Source of the DNA: Pseudohongiella acticola
GTDB lineage: Bacteria; Pseudomonadota; Gammaproteobacteria; Pseudomonadales; Pseudohongiellaceae
DNA: 64,000 nt
Assembly (NCBI RefSeq): GCF_001758195.1
Contig: NZ_MASR01000001.1
Location: 1,860,001 to 1,924,000, forward strand
Direction of reading: 5' to 3'
The position numbers were made by a program, and so were the translations under genes. The notes under the pieces are model-generated. The model saw only the letters and a program-made list of their open reading frames with translations. It was not told the DNA's origin and did not search any database. Numbering within the stretch: the first letter of the stretch is position 1; the number at the start of each line of letters is the position of its first letter. Below, piece after piece: positions 28,975-37,699 of the stretch.

Positions 28975-30041
28975 ACATGCCCACGCCATCGTATACTCCC
29001 CCGGTCGCTTTTCTTGACCTGCTGCTGGATGCCGTCTGCGTCGTCGACCCTGACGGTCGTTTCGTTTTTGTCTCGGCGGCCAGCGAACAGGTTTTTGGTT
29101 ATCGGCCTGACGAAATGATTGGTCGCCTTATCTTCGATTTTGTTCATCCTGAAGACATCGCGTATACCAAAAAAACCGCCGAACAAGTAATGACGGCCGG
29201 TGAGATTCGCCAGGTGGAAAATCGCTACATCCGCAAGGATGGCACCACCGTTCACATCATGTGGACGGCACGCTGGCTGCCTGGTGAAAAACTCCGCATC
29301 GGGGTCGCCCGGGACATCTCTCAGCGTCGACGCAACGAAGCGGTCCAGGTTGCACTGTACGCCATCTCGGAAGCCTCACATACCGCCGTCGACCTGAGCG
29401 AACTGCGGAATCAGGTACACAGCATCATCAACACACTGGATATCCCGGGCTTTTACGACGAAGACAGTTTGAGCCAGCAGGACCAGGACCACTGGCAATT
29501 GCTGGCCAAACAGGTATCGGAAGCGCTCTCTCGCCGCGCGTTACTGGACAGGCTGCGCTACGCGGCACAGTACGATCCGCTGACTGGCCTGCCCAATCGC
29601 GAGCTGTTGTCCGACCGCATTCAAACTTCGCTGGCTCGCGCTCGTCGTCAACAGACCTCTTTTGCCCTGCTTTTTATCGACCTGAACGGTTTTAAATATG
29701 TCAACGATACGCTGGGGCATGCCGCCGGCGACCAGTTACTGCAGCGAGTGGCCCACCGCCTCAGTCAGACCGTGCGCGAGTCCGATACCGCTGCACGACT
29801 GGGCGGCGATGAGTTTGTCATTCTGATCGAACGCATTAACGAACGCAGCAGTGCTCAGGAAGTGGCTGACAAGCTGATCTCAGCCTTTGAGAAACCTTTT
29901 GTTATCAACAACACAGAACTGCCGGTCAGACCCAGCGTGGGTATTGCGGTCTACCCGTATGACGGTGAAGACGAACTGAGTCTGCTGAAATATGCCGACC
30001 AGGCCATGTACGCCGCCAAAGGCCAGCAAAAACTGGCCTGA
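28971..30041 (+). CDS. PAS-GGDEF diguanylate cyclase with a shrunken GAF remnant
   Basis: About 356 residues. PAS domain at about 12-115 ending in the usual PAC tail (IGVARDISQRR); GGDEF domain at about 195-355 with an intact RLGGDEF active site and the product-inhibition I-site RESD exactly five residues before GGDEF. No TM segment, so cytoplasmic. Between the domains, LYAISEASHTAVDLSEL looks like the first helix of a GAF domain and HWQLLAKQVSEALSRR like its last, with the core missing. Start is GTG 28971 (overlapping the transporter stop) or ATG 28977. Converts two GTP to c-di-GMP. Confidence 0.92.
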   Translation: MNMPTPSYTPPVAFLDLLLDAVCVVDPDGRFVFVSAASEQVFGYRPDEMIGRLIFDFVHPEDIAYTKKTAEQVMTAGEIRQVENRYIRKDGTTVHIMWTARWLPGEKLRIGVARDISQRRRNEAVQVALYAISEASHTAVDLSELRNQVHSIINTLDIPGFYDEDSLSQQDQDHWQLLAKQVSEALSRRALLDRLRYAAQYDPLTGLPNRELLSDRIQTSLARARRQQTSFALLFIDLNGFKYVNDTLGHAAGDQLLQRVAHRLSQTVRESDTAARLGGDEFVILIERINERSSAQEVADKLISAFEKPFVINNTELPVRPSVGIAVYPYDGEDELSLLKYADQAMYAAKGQQKLA

Positions 30042-30076
30042 CGGCTGCACACCACGGGCAGTTCACATGAGCCAGG

Positions 30077-31237
30077 TCAGCGGGGCACGTACTGAGGCTG
30101 AATCAAATGCCTTGGGTCGGCACCTTCGCGGGGCACCAGCTTCTGCGGCCGGGCGTACTGATTGTCGGTGCCGTAGACGTTGCCATCAGCATCCACCGAG
30201 AAGGAATGCATTTCCAGCCAGGCAGTGGGGCCTTCACCCGGGAGCAGCCAGGTATAGACATGGTTACCCTGCAGATCGAACTGCATGATCTTGGGCGGCC
30301 GAATGTCCGTCACCCAGAAATAATCTTCACTGACAATAATATCCAGCGGAAAATTGGGCCCGGTCACCCGCATTTTTAATTCGTAGCGCGGATAGGGATC
30401 ATTGCTGTCGCGATTGGTCTGGCGGAACACCTGAATATTCATATTGTTGCGATCGACAACATACACATCGTGCTCCGGCCCCATGGCCAAGCCATGCACA
30501 CTGGCAAACTGGCCAGGCTCGCCGCCACGGCTGCCGAACTCGGACAGGTAGTCACCCTCCGGCCCCAGAATGACCACACGCGCGTTTTCCAGGCCATCGG
30601 CCACCAGCACGGTGCCATCGGGCAGAAAAGCTACGTCCTGCGGTAAGCCAAAATGGTTTTCATCGTCACCGGACACGCCTTTTTCGCCCAGTGTCATCAG
30701 CAACTCCTGCCCGTCCTGCGAAAACACATAAATGACGTGATTGGTTTCATCCACTACCCAGATGCGACGCTCCGGGTCGTAGGGACTGACTCGCAGACGG
30801 TGAGGGCCCGGGCCATCGGTACCGGCAAACAGGTAATCCCAGTGATCCCAGACCTCCAGCACATCGCCTTCGCTGTTGATCACATACATGACGTTCTGCC
30901 AGGTACGTCCCTGCCCCTGAATCACGTTCCAGCCCATGGAACCGGGGAAATTGGTGTACTCGGGCGGAATCGGATCCGGCAGCTCGGTCTCCCCTCGCTG
31001 CAGCACGATGATGCGATCTTTGGATTCTACGTGGACACCTGAATTACCACCCCAGGAGTAGCCCTGGCGAGCAAAAGGCTCAATCCAGTCAACGGGAATG
31101 TCGTAAGGCATGGGGCCAACAGGCTCCAGGTCTTGCGCCAGGGTCTGGCCGCCCCATGTGGAGAGCACCATTGCGGCTGCACTGAACACAAACGCTTTCA
31201 GCGTAGTGATGGTCGTAATATCTCGCCCGCTTGTCAT
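30077..31237 (-). CDS. Secreted NHL-repeat beta-propeller protein (PAL-like)
   Basis: 386 residues. N-terminal signal or anchor segment (about 13-34, ending TLAQ), then a six-bladed propeller of NHL-type units: IWVVDETNHVIYVF, VLVADGLENARVVIL, VYVVDRNNMNIQVF and similar. The overall pattern resembles the peptidyl-alpha-hydroxyglycine alpha-amidating-lyase-like family of bacterial periplasmic propellers; whether it is an enzyme is unknown. Convergent with the diguanylate cyclase gene (35-base gap). Confidence 0.75.
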   Translation of the reverse strand: MTSGRDITTITTLKAFVFSAAAMVLSTWGGQTLAQDLEPVGPMPYDIPVDWIEPFARQGYSWGGNSGVHVESKDRIIVLQRGETELPDPIPPEYTNFPGSMGWNVIQGQGRTWQNVMYVINSEGDVLEVWDHWDYLFAGTDGPGPHRLRVSPYDPERRIWVVDETNHVIYVFSQDGQELLMTLGEKGVSGDDENHFGLPQDVAFLPDGTVLVADGLENARVVILGPEGDYLSEFGSRGGEPGQFASVHGLAMGPEHDVYVVDRNNMNIQVFRQTNRDSNDPYPRYELKMRVTGPNFPLDIIVSEDYFWVTDIRPPKIMQFDLQGNHVYTWLLPGEGPTAWLEMHSFSVDADGNVYGTDNQYARPQKLVPREGADPRHLIQPQYVPR

Positions 31238-31353
31238 AAAGCCACCTTCATTGTTTTTGTGTAGGCATTTTCTTCGAGACTAGCACAGCGAGCACCTGAC
31301 CCCTAGTTTTTTACACGATTGATAAAATCCTGGCTTGTCGATAAGCTCAACGC

Positions 31354-31803
31354 ATGACCCTGATTGAAATGGCATTTGCATCGGAAGCTTACGAGCGCTG
31401 CTGGCTGCTGCGCCAGGCGGTGCTGCGCACACCGCTGGGCCTGACGCTGGATATTCGGGAACGTACCGCCGAAGTCGGGCACCGGCATTTCGCCCTGATT
31501 ACCGAGTCCAATGACCTGGCCGCCTGCATCAGCGTTGTGCCGATGACAGAGGGTCACGCCAAACTGCGGCAGATGGCGGTTAATGAAAATATGCAGGGGG
31601 CCGGGCTGGGGCGGGAGCTGATCACGCGGGTCGAAAGCTTACTGGCCCGTCAGGGAATCTGCCATCTGCATATGCACGCCAGAGACACTGCCATCGGCTT
31701 TTACACCAGACTTGGCTACCAGGTGGAAGGTGACCCCTTCGTCGAGGTCACCATCCCACACGTTAAAATGACAAAAACGCTGCCAACTCAGCTTTCTGGT
31801 TGA
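31354..31803 (+). CDS. GNAT-family N-acetyltransferase
   Basis: 149 residues. Acetyl-CoA-binding motif QGAGLG at about residue 80 preceded by the beta4 strand KLRQMAVNE, and a C-terminal GFYTRLGYQVEGDPF motif, characteristic of GNAT enzymes (ElaA/YjcF-like proportions). Substrate unknown. It ends five bases before the convergent M20 peptidase gene. Confidence 0.88.
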   Translation: MTLIEMAFASEAYERCWLLRQAVLRTPLGLTLDIRERTAEVGHRHFALITESNDLAACISVVPMTEGHAKLRQMAVNENMQGAGLGRELITRVESLLARQGICHLHMHARDTAIGFYTRLGYQVEGDPFVEVTIPHVKMTKTLPTQLSG

Positions 31804-31807
31804 CGGC

Positions 31808-33232
31808 TTATTGCGCAGCCGCCAGTCGTTGCACTATTTCGTAGTGCGCACGAACAAAGCGGTAAAACTCTTCTTCGATAATGCGCTCCTGATCACTGTG
31901 CGCGCCAAACCCAAGCGGGCCGTCCTCGGCATCGATGGCCGGCCCAACGCCATAACACTGGATGCCGCGCGCCCGCAGGTAGGCCATGTCGGTAGCACCG
32001 GTACTCATGGTGGGGATCACGGTAGTGTCATAGTGCGCCTGCATGACTTCCTCAATGACCCGGAAAGCCTCCGTGTCCAGTCGGCTTGAGGCACCAGGTC
32101 GCACATCACGCGCTGCCCAGTTGACGTTAACGCTGGCATCATTAACGACGTCTCGCAGTGCCACCAGAAATGCTTCCGGGTCTTCCTGCGGGAGCAGACG
32201 TACATCAAGCGTTGCCGTGGCATCGGAGGGGATCACATTGACGCGATAACCACCGTCGACAATGGTGGGCGAAATGGTGCTGAACAATACTGCCGCATTG
32301 CGCGGTTCATTCTGTTTTAGATAGGACAGCGCCCGATCGAAGTCAGCGGTGCCGGGACTCAGCAGCGCACGGTAACGGGCCGCCGCCTCAGGCTCGGAAA
32401 CTGCTGCCAGGCGAGAGAAGTAGGTGCTGATGGTGTCGCTGAAACGCACCGGCGGTTGCCAGTCGGCGGCTGCGGTGATGGCTCGCGACAACGCCACAAT
32501 GGCATTGCTTTGCAGCGGCACGGAGCCGTGACCGGCGACACCGGTGCTGCTTAGCTCAATGGCCCGTGGCAACTTCTCGCCAGTTTGCACGCCAGCGTAA
32601 TGTACCCGTCCGCCCTGGCGCACCACACTGCCGCCTTCGGCGATACAATGCTCGGCGTCGATCCGGTGAAAGTGTTCGTTGACCATGTATTCAATGCCAA
32701 TGCGGGTGGCGCCCTCTTCGCCCGACTCGGCCAGGAAAATGACGTCGCGGTCCAGTTCGACGTTCTGTCGTTTCAGCAGCAGCATGGTCATCAGCGCCGC
32801 CGCGACGTTGTCCTTGTCATCGACGGTGCCGCGTCCGTAGATCCAGCCGCCATCACGTTCGGCACTGAACGGCGGAAACACCCATTTGTCCGGGTCTACA
32901 TTCACCGTGTCCAGATGCGCCATCAGCAACAGCGGGCGTTTGCTGCCGTTACCGCGCAAACGTGCCACCACATTGGGCCGATGCTCTTCCAGGGCATGGA
33001 TATCAACCTCGATGCCTTCGCTTTGCAGCACTGACACCAGGTAGTCGCTCAGTTCGATTTCACGCCCGGGTGGATCGGTGGTGTCCATGCGCACCATGGT
33101 GCGGAAATGTTCCAGTACTTCTTCATCAACCTGGGTCCAATCCAACCCTTGGTCCTGGGCCAGGCCCTGGCTGGCAACAAACCCCATCAACACGGCACTG
33201 GCGGCCATGGTCAATCGCTTGAATACGCTCAC
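31808..33232 (-). CDS. Secreted M20-family metallopeptidase
   Basis: 474 residues from GTG 33232, which has GGAGGA eight bases upstream; the longer in-frame ATG at 33289 lacks one. A signal peptide follows (about 5-24, ending GLAQ). Di-zinc site residues are recognisable: MAHLDTV, GRGTVDDK and AESGEEG (catalytic Glu-Glu). The arrangement matches the CPG2/Xaa-His dipeptidase-like clade with a dimerisation lid in the middle. It probably cleaves peptides or N-acyl amino acids in the periplasm. Confidence 0.9.
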   Translation of the reverse strand: MSVFKRLTMAASAVLMGFVASQGLAQDQGLDWTQVDEEVLEHFRTMVRMDTTDPPGREIELSDYLVSVLQSEGIEVDIHALEEHRPNVVARLRGNGSKRPLLLMAHLDTVNVDPDKWVFPPFSAERDGGWIYGRGTVDDKDNVAAALMTMLLLKRQNVELDRDVIFLAESGEEGATRIGIEYMVNEHFHRIDAEHCIAEGGSVVRQGGRVHYAGVQTGEKLPRAIELSSTGVAGHGSVPLQSNAIVALSRAITAAADWQPPVRFSDTISTYFSRLAAVSEPEAAARYRALLSPGTADFDRALSYLKQNEPRNAAVLFSTISPTIVDGGYRVNVIPSDATATLDVRLLPQEDPEAFLVALRDVVNDASVNVNWAARDVRPGASSRLDTEAFRVIEEVMQAHYDTTVIPTMSTGATDMAYLRARGIQCYGVGPAIDAEDGPLGFGAHSDQERIIEEEFYRFVRAHYEIVQRLAAAQ

Positions 33233-33334
33233 GTGGCGCTTCCTCCAGGTCAAGCCGGTCATCGGCAAGACCTGAAGCGTACACCGCATCCGGCAGGCTG
33301 TCTACGCACCGCCGGCCGCCACCCTGGTTATTGC

Positions 33335-35344
33335 TCAGAAGGTTTTGCGCAGCCGCATTTGTATGAAGTTACGCGGATTCACCCGTTCCTGTTCGGAGAA
33401 GGCAATGGTCTGCATTACTCGATCTGACCAGCTTTGCCGGTTGATGCGGAAATCATCCCATACCGTATATTCCACTCGAGCAGTAAAGCTGTCACTGAAC
33501 GTGTATTCGCCAAACGCGGTCAGGTAGTGACGCAATTCTACGTCGCGTCGCTGATCCGGATTAAATGTTGTTTCACGAAAATACGGGGTGTAGTCCAGAC
33601 CCCACACCAGATTCCAGGTGGGCAGATCCTGTTCGAAATTTGCCGATCCGGTGAATGGCCTGACATCCGATATCTGACGCTCGCGCCCGGTGGTCGGGTC
33701 GTTTACCCGGGCATGGTCATACCGTGCATTCAGCGTCAGGCGGCCCCCGCTTAGCCCGATACGGTCCAACGGCAGTCGCAGGTCAAGCTCTACCCGGTCC
33801 AGTGACCCATCGCCAATATTACCAATTGCCGTCAGACCGTCTTCCAGCGGCAACACGTCGACCACATGACTTATCTCGTCATGGCGGAGTGTCAGTGACA
33901 GCACGGCATCGGCGCTTAAACGACGCTCAAGTACGGCCTCGGATACCCAGCGCTGTTCCGGACGCAGATCCAGGTTACCGCCCAGCACTTCATTGTTGGT
34001 CAGTGACGACGAGGCGGCAAAATCATTAAAATTTAACTGCCCCAGTTCGCGCTCCAGGCGTAAACGCAGCTGATGGTTTTCAATAAAATCCCAGGTCATT
34101 GCCAGGCGTGGCTTCGGGTAAAAAAAGCTGCGCTCGGCGGAGGCAGTGCCGATCTGCCGGATCCTTGACCGCTCAAGGCGAGCACCCGCCTCCAGCGTCA
34201 GTGAGTCGCTGCGTTGCCAGGTGGCAATGGCGGCTATCTCGGTACGCAGTTCGTTAACTTTCGTGGTGGACTGCGGAAGGGGTACGTTCTGACCATCAAC
34301 AGTAAAACTTTGCTCGGTATCCAGCACGTTGTAAGCCAGTTCAGCACTGCTCTCCACTTTCATCCGGTCAGTGGGCTGCCAACGCAACACACTGCGCACA
34401 ATGGACTCTCCGGTTTCACGCTCGGTGTTAAACCGTTGCAAGGTTGTGCCCATCAACGCAGAACTGACGCTTTCAATACGGCGTTGATTCTGAATCAAGC
34501 GAGCTTCCAGCGTCATGGTCTCCGACAGATTCTGCTCGGCCCTGACCCCCAGGTCGGCATCGCGGTTTTCCTGGGCAAAATCAAAGTGGCGCTGTGACGT
34601 CGGTGCGACATACTGCGTCCACTCTTCAAAGTCATTGATGCTGGCGCCGCCGGTAATTTCCAGCCGGCCTGCTGCCACGGGCGCGGCCCAGTCCGCACGA
34701 CCACTCCAACCACCACCGTCAAACTTGTTTTCCCGTTGCTCGATATCCGTGACCTGGCCGCTACCATCGCGCCGCACCAACGTGCCGGTTCCGGTTGAAT
34801 CGTTGATGGAAAGGCTGCGGCCGATATTAAACCCCCAGTTTGTGCCGCTGTCGCTGCTGCTGAACTCGTAGCGCCCGCTCGGAAGAGTGGGACCTCCTTC
34901 AAAGAAGTAAGTGCGCGCCAACAGGGATTGCTGCCGTGTCGCTTCATCGCTGAGTATCACATTGGCGACAACACTGTGACCCTGCATGTCGATGCCCGGC
35001 GCGCCGCCACGTATCAGTTCAACATGTGATACCCGACCCGCCTGAATGCGACCGAGCACAGATGAGACATTGTCAGTTTTGGACGCCGGCCGTGCGCCAT
35101 CGATCAACACATTACCGCCGGCGCCAGCAAAACCACGGACATTATCACCGTTGTCGAGCTGAAAGCCTGGCAGGCGCTCGACCATGTCTTCCGCCGTCGC
35201 GGGGCTGGAGGCGGCAAAGAAATCCGGGTTGTAGACCAGCACCGCATCACGTGCGACACCTTGTTGTTTTTCTGGTTCCTGTGCCTGCACGGTCAGGCCT
35301 GGCAGGACAGCTAACAAAACAAGTAAAACTAAGTGTAATTTCAT
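33335..35344 (-). CDS. TonB-dependent outer membrane receptor
   Basis: 669 residues with signal peptide (about 1-21), plug domain (about 45-140 with NVLIDGARPASK and VSHVELIRGG) and a beta-barrel that ends in the outer-membrane C-terminal Phe (LRKTF). The barrel is short for siderophore receptors. No obvious TonB box was identified with certainty. The ligand is unknown; the gene lies 145 bases downstream of an ECF/anti-sigma/DUF4097 operon on the same strand, with a hairpin between, so it may have its own promoter or partial read-through. Confidence 0.88.
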   Translation of the reverse strand: MKLHLVLLVLLAVLPGLTVQAQEPEKQQGVARDAVLVYNPDFFAASSPATAEDMVERLPGFQLDNGDNVRGFAGAGGNVLIDGARPASKTDNVSSVLGRIQAGRVSHVELIRGGAPGIDMQGHSVVANVILSDEATRQQSLLARTYFFEGGPTLPSGRYEFSSSDSGTNWGFNIGRSLSINDSTGTGTLVRRDGSGQVTDIEQRENKFDGGGWSGRADWAAPVAAGRLEITGGASINDFEEWTQYVAPTSQRHFDFAQENRDADLGVRAEQNLSETMTLEARLIQNQRRIESVSSALMGTTLQRFNTERETGESIVRSVLRWQPTDRMKVESSAELAYNVLDTEQSFTVDGQNVPLPQSTTKVNELRTEIAAIATWQRSDSLTLEAGARLERSRIRQIGTASAERSFFYPKPRLAMTWDFIENHQLRLRLERELGQLNFNDFAASSSLTNNEVLGGNLDLRPEQRWVSEAVLERRLSADAVLSLTLRHDEISHVVDVLPLEDGLTAIGNIGDGSLDRVELDLRLPLDRIGLSGGRLTLNARYDHARVNDPTTGRERQISDVRPFTGSANFEQDLPTWNLVWGLDYTPYFRETTFNPDQRRDVELRHYLTAFGEYTFSDSFTARVEYTVWDDFRINRQSWSDRVMQTIAFSEQERVNPRNFIQMRLRKTF

Positions 35345-35413
35345 TGGTTTTTTCCTTCGTTAATTTTCAACTGCGGTAGTTGCTATCACCAAATCCGGGG
35401 CGCAGGAATCCGC

Positions 35414-35432
35414 ATCGCAGCATCGCTGCGAT
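35414..35432. repeat. 8-bp hairpin upstream of the TonB receptor gene
   Basis: ATCGCAGC and GCTGCGAT are perfect complements around a 3-base loop, 70 bases upstream of the receptor start in the region between it and the DUF4097 gene. It could be an operator or an mRNA stem; function unknown. Confidence 0.4.
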
Positions 35433-35460
35433 CGGCATGGTTGAGTTCAGGGTTAAAGGG

Positions 35461-35480
35461 TGCGGGCTTCCCTGCCCGCA
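35461..35480 (-). terminator. Possible terminator after the DUF4097 gene
   Basis: Arms TGCGGGC and GCCCGCA form a perfect 7-bp GC-rich stem with a 6-base loop, starting 10 bases past the DUF4097 stop on the minus strand. The following bases (CCCTTTAACC) contain only a short T-run, so termination may be partial. Confidence 0.45.
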
Positions 35481-35489
35481 GAGGAGGGA

Positions 35490-36464
35490 TCAGTTGGCGT
35501 GTAACTCCAGACGGCCGCTGACCGAGCTCATCTCGACAATGCCGGTTCCCTGTCCGGTGGAGAAATCGAGGCTGCGTGCCGGCCCGAATCGGGCGCGAGC
35601 GACTTCATCATCTGTAATATTGTTAATGATATTGCCACCGGCATGGCTTTCCAGATTGAATTGTGCATCGATATTACCGGGCAAATTCAGGATTATCTCA
35701 CCACTGACAGTGCTGCCGATGATGACGGGTGAGATTGCTTCAGTCAGCATGACTTCGATGTCACCGTTGACGCTGCGCAGGGTGAGCTCACGGGTTCGTC
35801 TCAGCTGTGCCTCCACCGAACCATTAACCACGGTCACTTCCACTTCTTCGGCAGCGCTGGTGATGTCCAGCCCGCCATTAACGGCTTCATAGTAGGCGCG
35901 ACCTTCTGAACCGGTATCGCGTATATCACCATTGACGGTCTGCAGATCTATGCGACCGCTATTGTCAGTGCTTCTGATATTGCCATTGACGGTGCGCAGA
36001 TCAACGCGATCGGACAGGCCGGTCGCGGTGATATTACCATTCACCGTGTTCACCTCACTGCCACCCGCGACACCCGAGATATCAATGTCAACGTTGACCC
36101 CGATAAAACTGACGCGACTGCCCACGGGCACTACCATCTCCAGGTCTGACTCTTCCGCCCGGCGAGCCCTGCTGCCATTGATGTTTCGGGGCATCAGCAC
36201 TTCAAAGTAAGTGAAGCCACTGTTTGAACGCAGCTCATAACCTTCTGCAAGTTCGTCCAGGGTACCGGAAACCCGGAAGCTGTTATCGTCTCCAACACGA
36301 ATAACAACATCACCCCGCATGACCTCTATTTCAAAACTTTCGTTGGCACCAACCTGCCGGACCTCATCAATGGCAACTGGCGCCTCTGCTGCTGACAACA
36401 TCTGCATGGTGATTACTGAAAATGTCAGCGCTGCTGCCCTGATCCATGACTTTGCTGAATTCAT
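35490..36464 (-). CDS. DUF4097-family secreted repeat protein in an ECF operon
   Basis: 324 residues with a signal peptide (about 1-26). The middle (about 135-260) consists of about six units of 19-21 residues, each with the pattern (T/A/S)VNG(N/D/S)I, as in the DUF4097 putative-adhesin/beta-helix family (LiaF-like propeller or helix stacks). It is exported and probably sits in the periplasm or outer leaflet. Its ATG overlaps the anti-sigma stop (ATGA), so it is the third gene of the ECF operon and a likely target or sensor partner. Confidence 0.8.
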   Translation of the reverse strand: MNSAKSWIRAAALTFSVITMQMLSAAEAPVAIDEVRQVGANESFEIEVMRGDVVIRVGDDNSFRVSGTLDELAEGYELRSNSGFTYFEVLMPRNINGSRARRAEESDLEMVVPVGSRVSFIGVNVDIDISGVAGGSEVNTVNGNITATGLSDRVDLRTVNGNIRSTDNSGRIDLQTVNGDIRDTGSEGRAYYEAVNGGLDITSAAEEVEVTVVNGSVEAQLRRTRELTLRSVNGDIEVMLTEAISPVIIGSTVSGEIILNLPGNIDAQFNLESHAGGNIINNITDDEVARARFGPARSLDFSTGQGTGIVEMSSVSGRLELHAN

Positions 36465-37000
36465 AATTCGTCTCCTGAAAAATAATCGTTGGCATCGACG
36501 CGACCGATCAGCCGCAGATAGTCAATTTGCTGAGCGTAAAGGCGCTGCATCTGCGCAAGCAGTTGTGGGTCGTCCGGATAATATTCCAGTGCGGTACTGA
36601 CCTGACCAATCGCACTGTCCCAGGCGGCCATCTGATATTGCCAGTCACCAAAATTTCTGCTGCCTGGCATCAATTGACTTAACTGTTCAGCTTTGATGGG
36701 CTCAAACTGCTGCGCGATAACTACCTGTGCTGCGACTGCCTCTTCTTCCACTACATCATCACCGCCGGCTATTGCCGGTCCGGTGTTTTCCGGCACCAGT
36801 ACAGCACGCCATCCCATGACCAGCATCAGGGTCAGTGCGCCCGCCACAGCCATTGGCTGAATTAACGCGGACAATCGGCGCTTTCTGACAGGCTCCCGTG
36901 CTGGCAGCTGGTCCGCGAGTGATGACCATAGATCGCGCTCCGGCTGAAGGTCGCTCGGCAGTGCATCTATCAATTGATCCAGTTCTTGTTCAGTCTTCAC
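36461..37000 (-). CDS. Single-pass membrane protein, probable anti-sigma factor
   Basis: 179 residues. The N-terminal cytoplasmic part (1-45) begins with a short acidic helix, then one TM helix at about 47-67 and a periplasmic tail rich in Glu/Gln. No zinc-finger Cys/His set is seen. Position directly after an ECF sigma gene with an 11-base overlap, size and topology all fit a membrane anti-sigma factor, but the family is not recognised by sequence. The periplasmic part would receive the signal. Confidence 0.7.
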   Translation of the reverse strand: MKTEQELDQLIDALPSDLQPERDLWSSLADQLPAREPVRKRRLSALIQPMAVAGALTLMLVMGWRAVLVPENTGPAIAGGDDVVEEEAVAAQVVIAQQFEPIKAEQLSQLMPGSRNFGDWQYQMAAWDSAIGQVSTALEYYPDDPQLLAQMQRLYAQQIDYLRLIGRVDANDYFSGDEL

Positions 37001-37526
37001 TCAGGAAACCTCTTAATAACTGCCTGGCACGGTGGTACTGGGACTTGCTCGAACCTTCGGCAATGTTCAGCAGCGTTGCAATTTCATTGTGCTGATGGCC
37101 TTCCAGTGCAAACAATACAAACACTGCTTTCGCCTGAGCTGGCAGACGCTGTATGGCCTGCTCAAGATCCCGAGCCCCGCCCACACTGCCACCGTCAGTG
37201 GCAGCGCCAGCATGTTCCACCCACGCATCCATCTGATCCGGGGCTACAAACGTCAGCCGTCGGTCCCTTCGCCAACAATCAACCGCCGTGCGTGTCGCTA
37301 TCGTATGCACCCAGGTGGCAAAACTGCTGTCACCTTTAAAATCGGGCAGGCGTTGCCAGACCTTAACAAATATTTCCTGACTGGCGTCTTCAGCTTTCTG
37401 TCGATCACCGAGCAGACGCCAGCACACCGCATACACGCGCCCGATGTGTTGCTGATACAGCCAGTGAAAAGACTGACGGTCTCCCCCCTGTGCCAACTGT
37501 ATGGCTTTGGTAACGTGTGCTGACAT
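36990..37526 (-). CDS. ECF-family RNA polymerase sigma factor (first)
   Basis: 178 residues. Region 2 (about 20-85) includes AEDASQEIFVKVWQRL and the DNA-melting segment FATWVHTIATRTAVDCWRR; region 4 (about 118-170) has the helix-turn-helix IQRLPAQAKAVFVLFALEGHQHNEIATLL in two readable parts, IQRLPAQAKAVFVLF and GHQHNEIATLLNI. No region 3, as in ECF factors. It heads a three-gene operon with an anti-sigma-like protein and DUF4097; a possible autoregulatory promoter lies about 30 bases upstream. Confidence 0.93.
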   Translation of the reverse strand: MSAHVTKAIQLAQGGDRQSFHWLYQQHIGRVYAVCWRLLGDRQKAEDASQEIFVKVWQRLPDFKGDSSFATWVHTIATRTAVDCWRRDRRLTFVAPDQMDAWVEHAGAATDGGSVGGARDLEQAIQRLPAQAKAVFVLFALEGHQHNEIATLLNIAEGSSKSQYHRARQLLRGFLSED

Positions 37527-37554
37527 GAACCGATTGTATTCCCTGTTTGCTTAG

Positions 37555-37582
37555 TTAGACGACAACAGACGCCATAGGGTTT
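37555..37582 (-). promoter_or_regulatory. Candidate ECF-type promoter of the sigma operon
   Basis: On the minus strand AAACCC (37582-37577) and GTCTAA (37560-37555) are separated by 16 bases and end 28 bases before the sigma start. AAC-containing -35 and GTC(T)-containing -10 elements at this spacing are the usual ECF pattern, so self-activation is plausible. Prediction by eye only. Confidence 0.35.
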
Positions 37583-37699
37583 GAATCGGCGGAAATTATT
37601 TTACCCGGGAAGGTGAGATGCCGGAACTTAACCTGGGGTATAGCGATTCCCGGGCCAGAGATGGCGTAGCATCAACGTCAATGGCGTCCAGCTCAAGCC

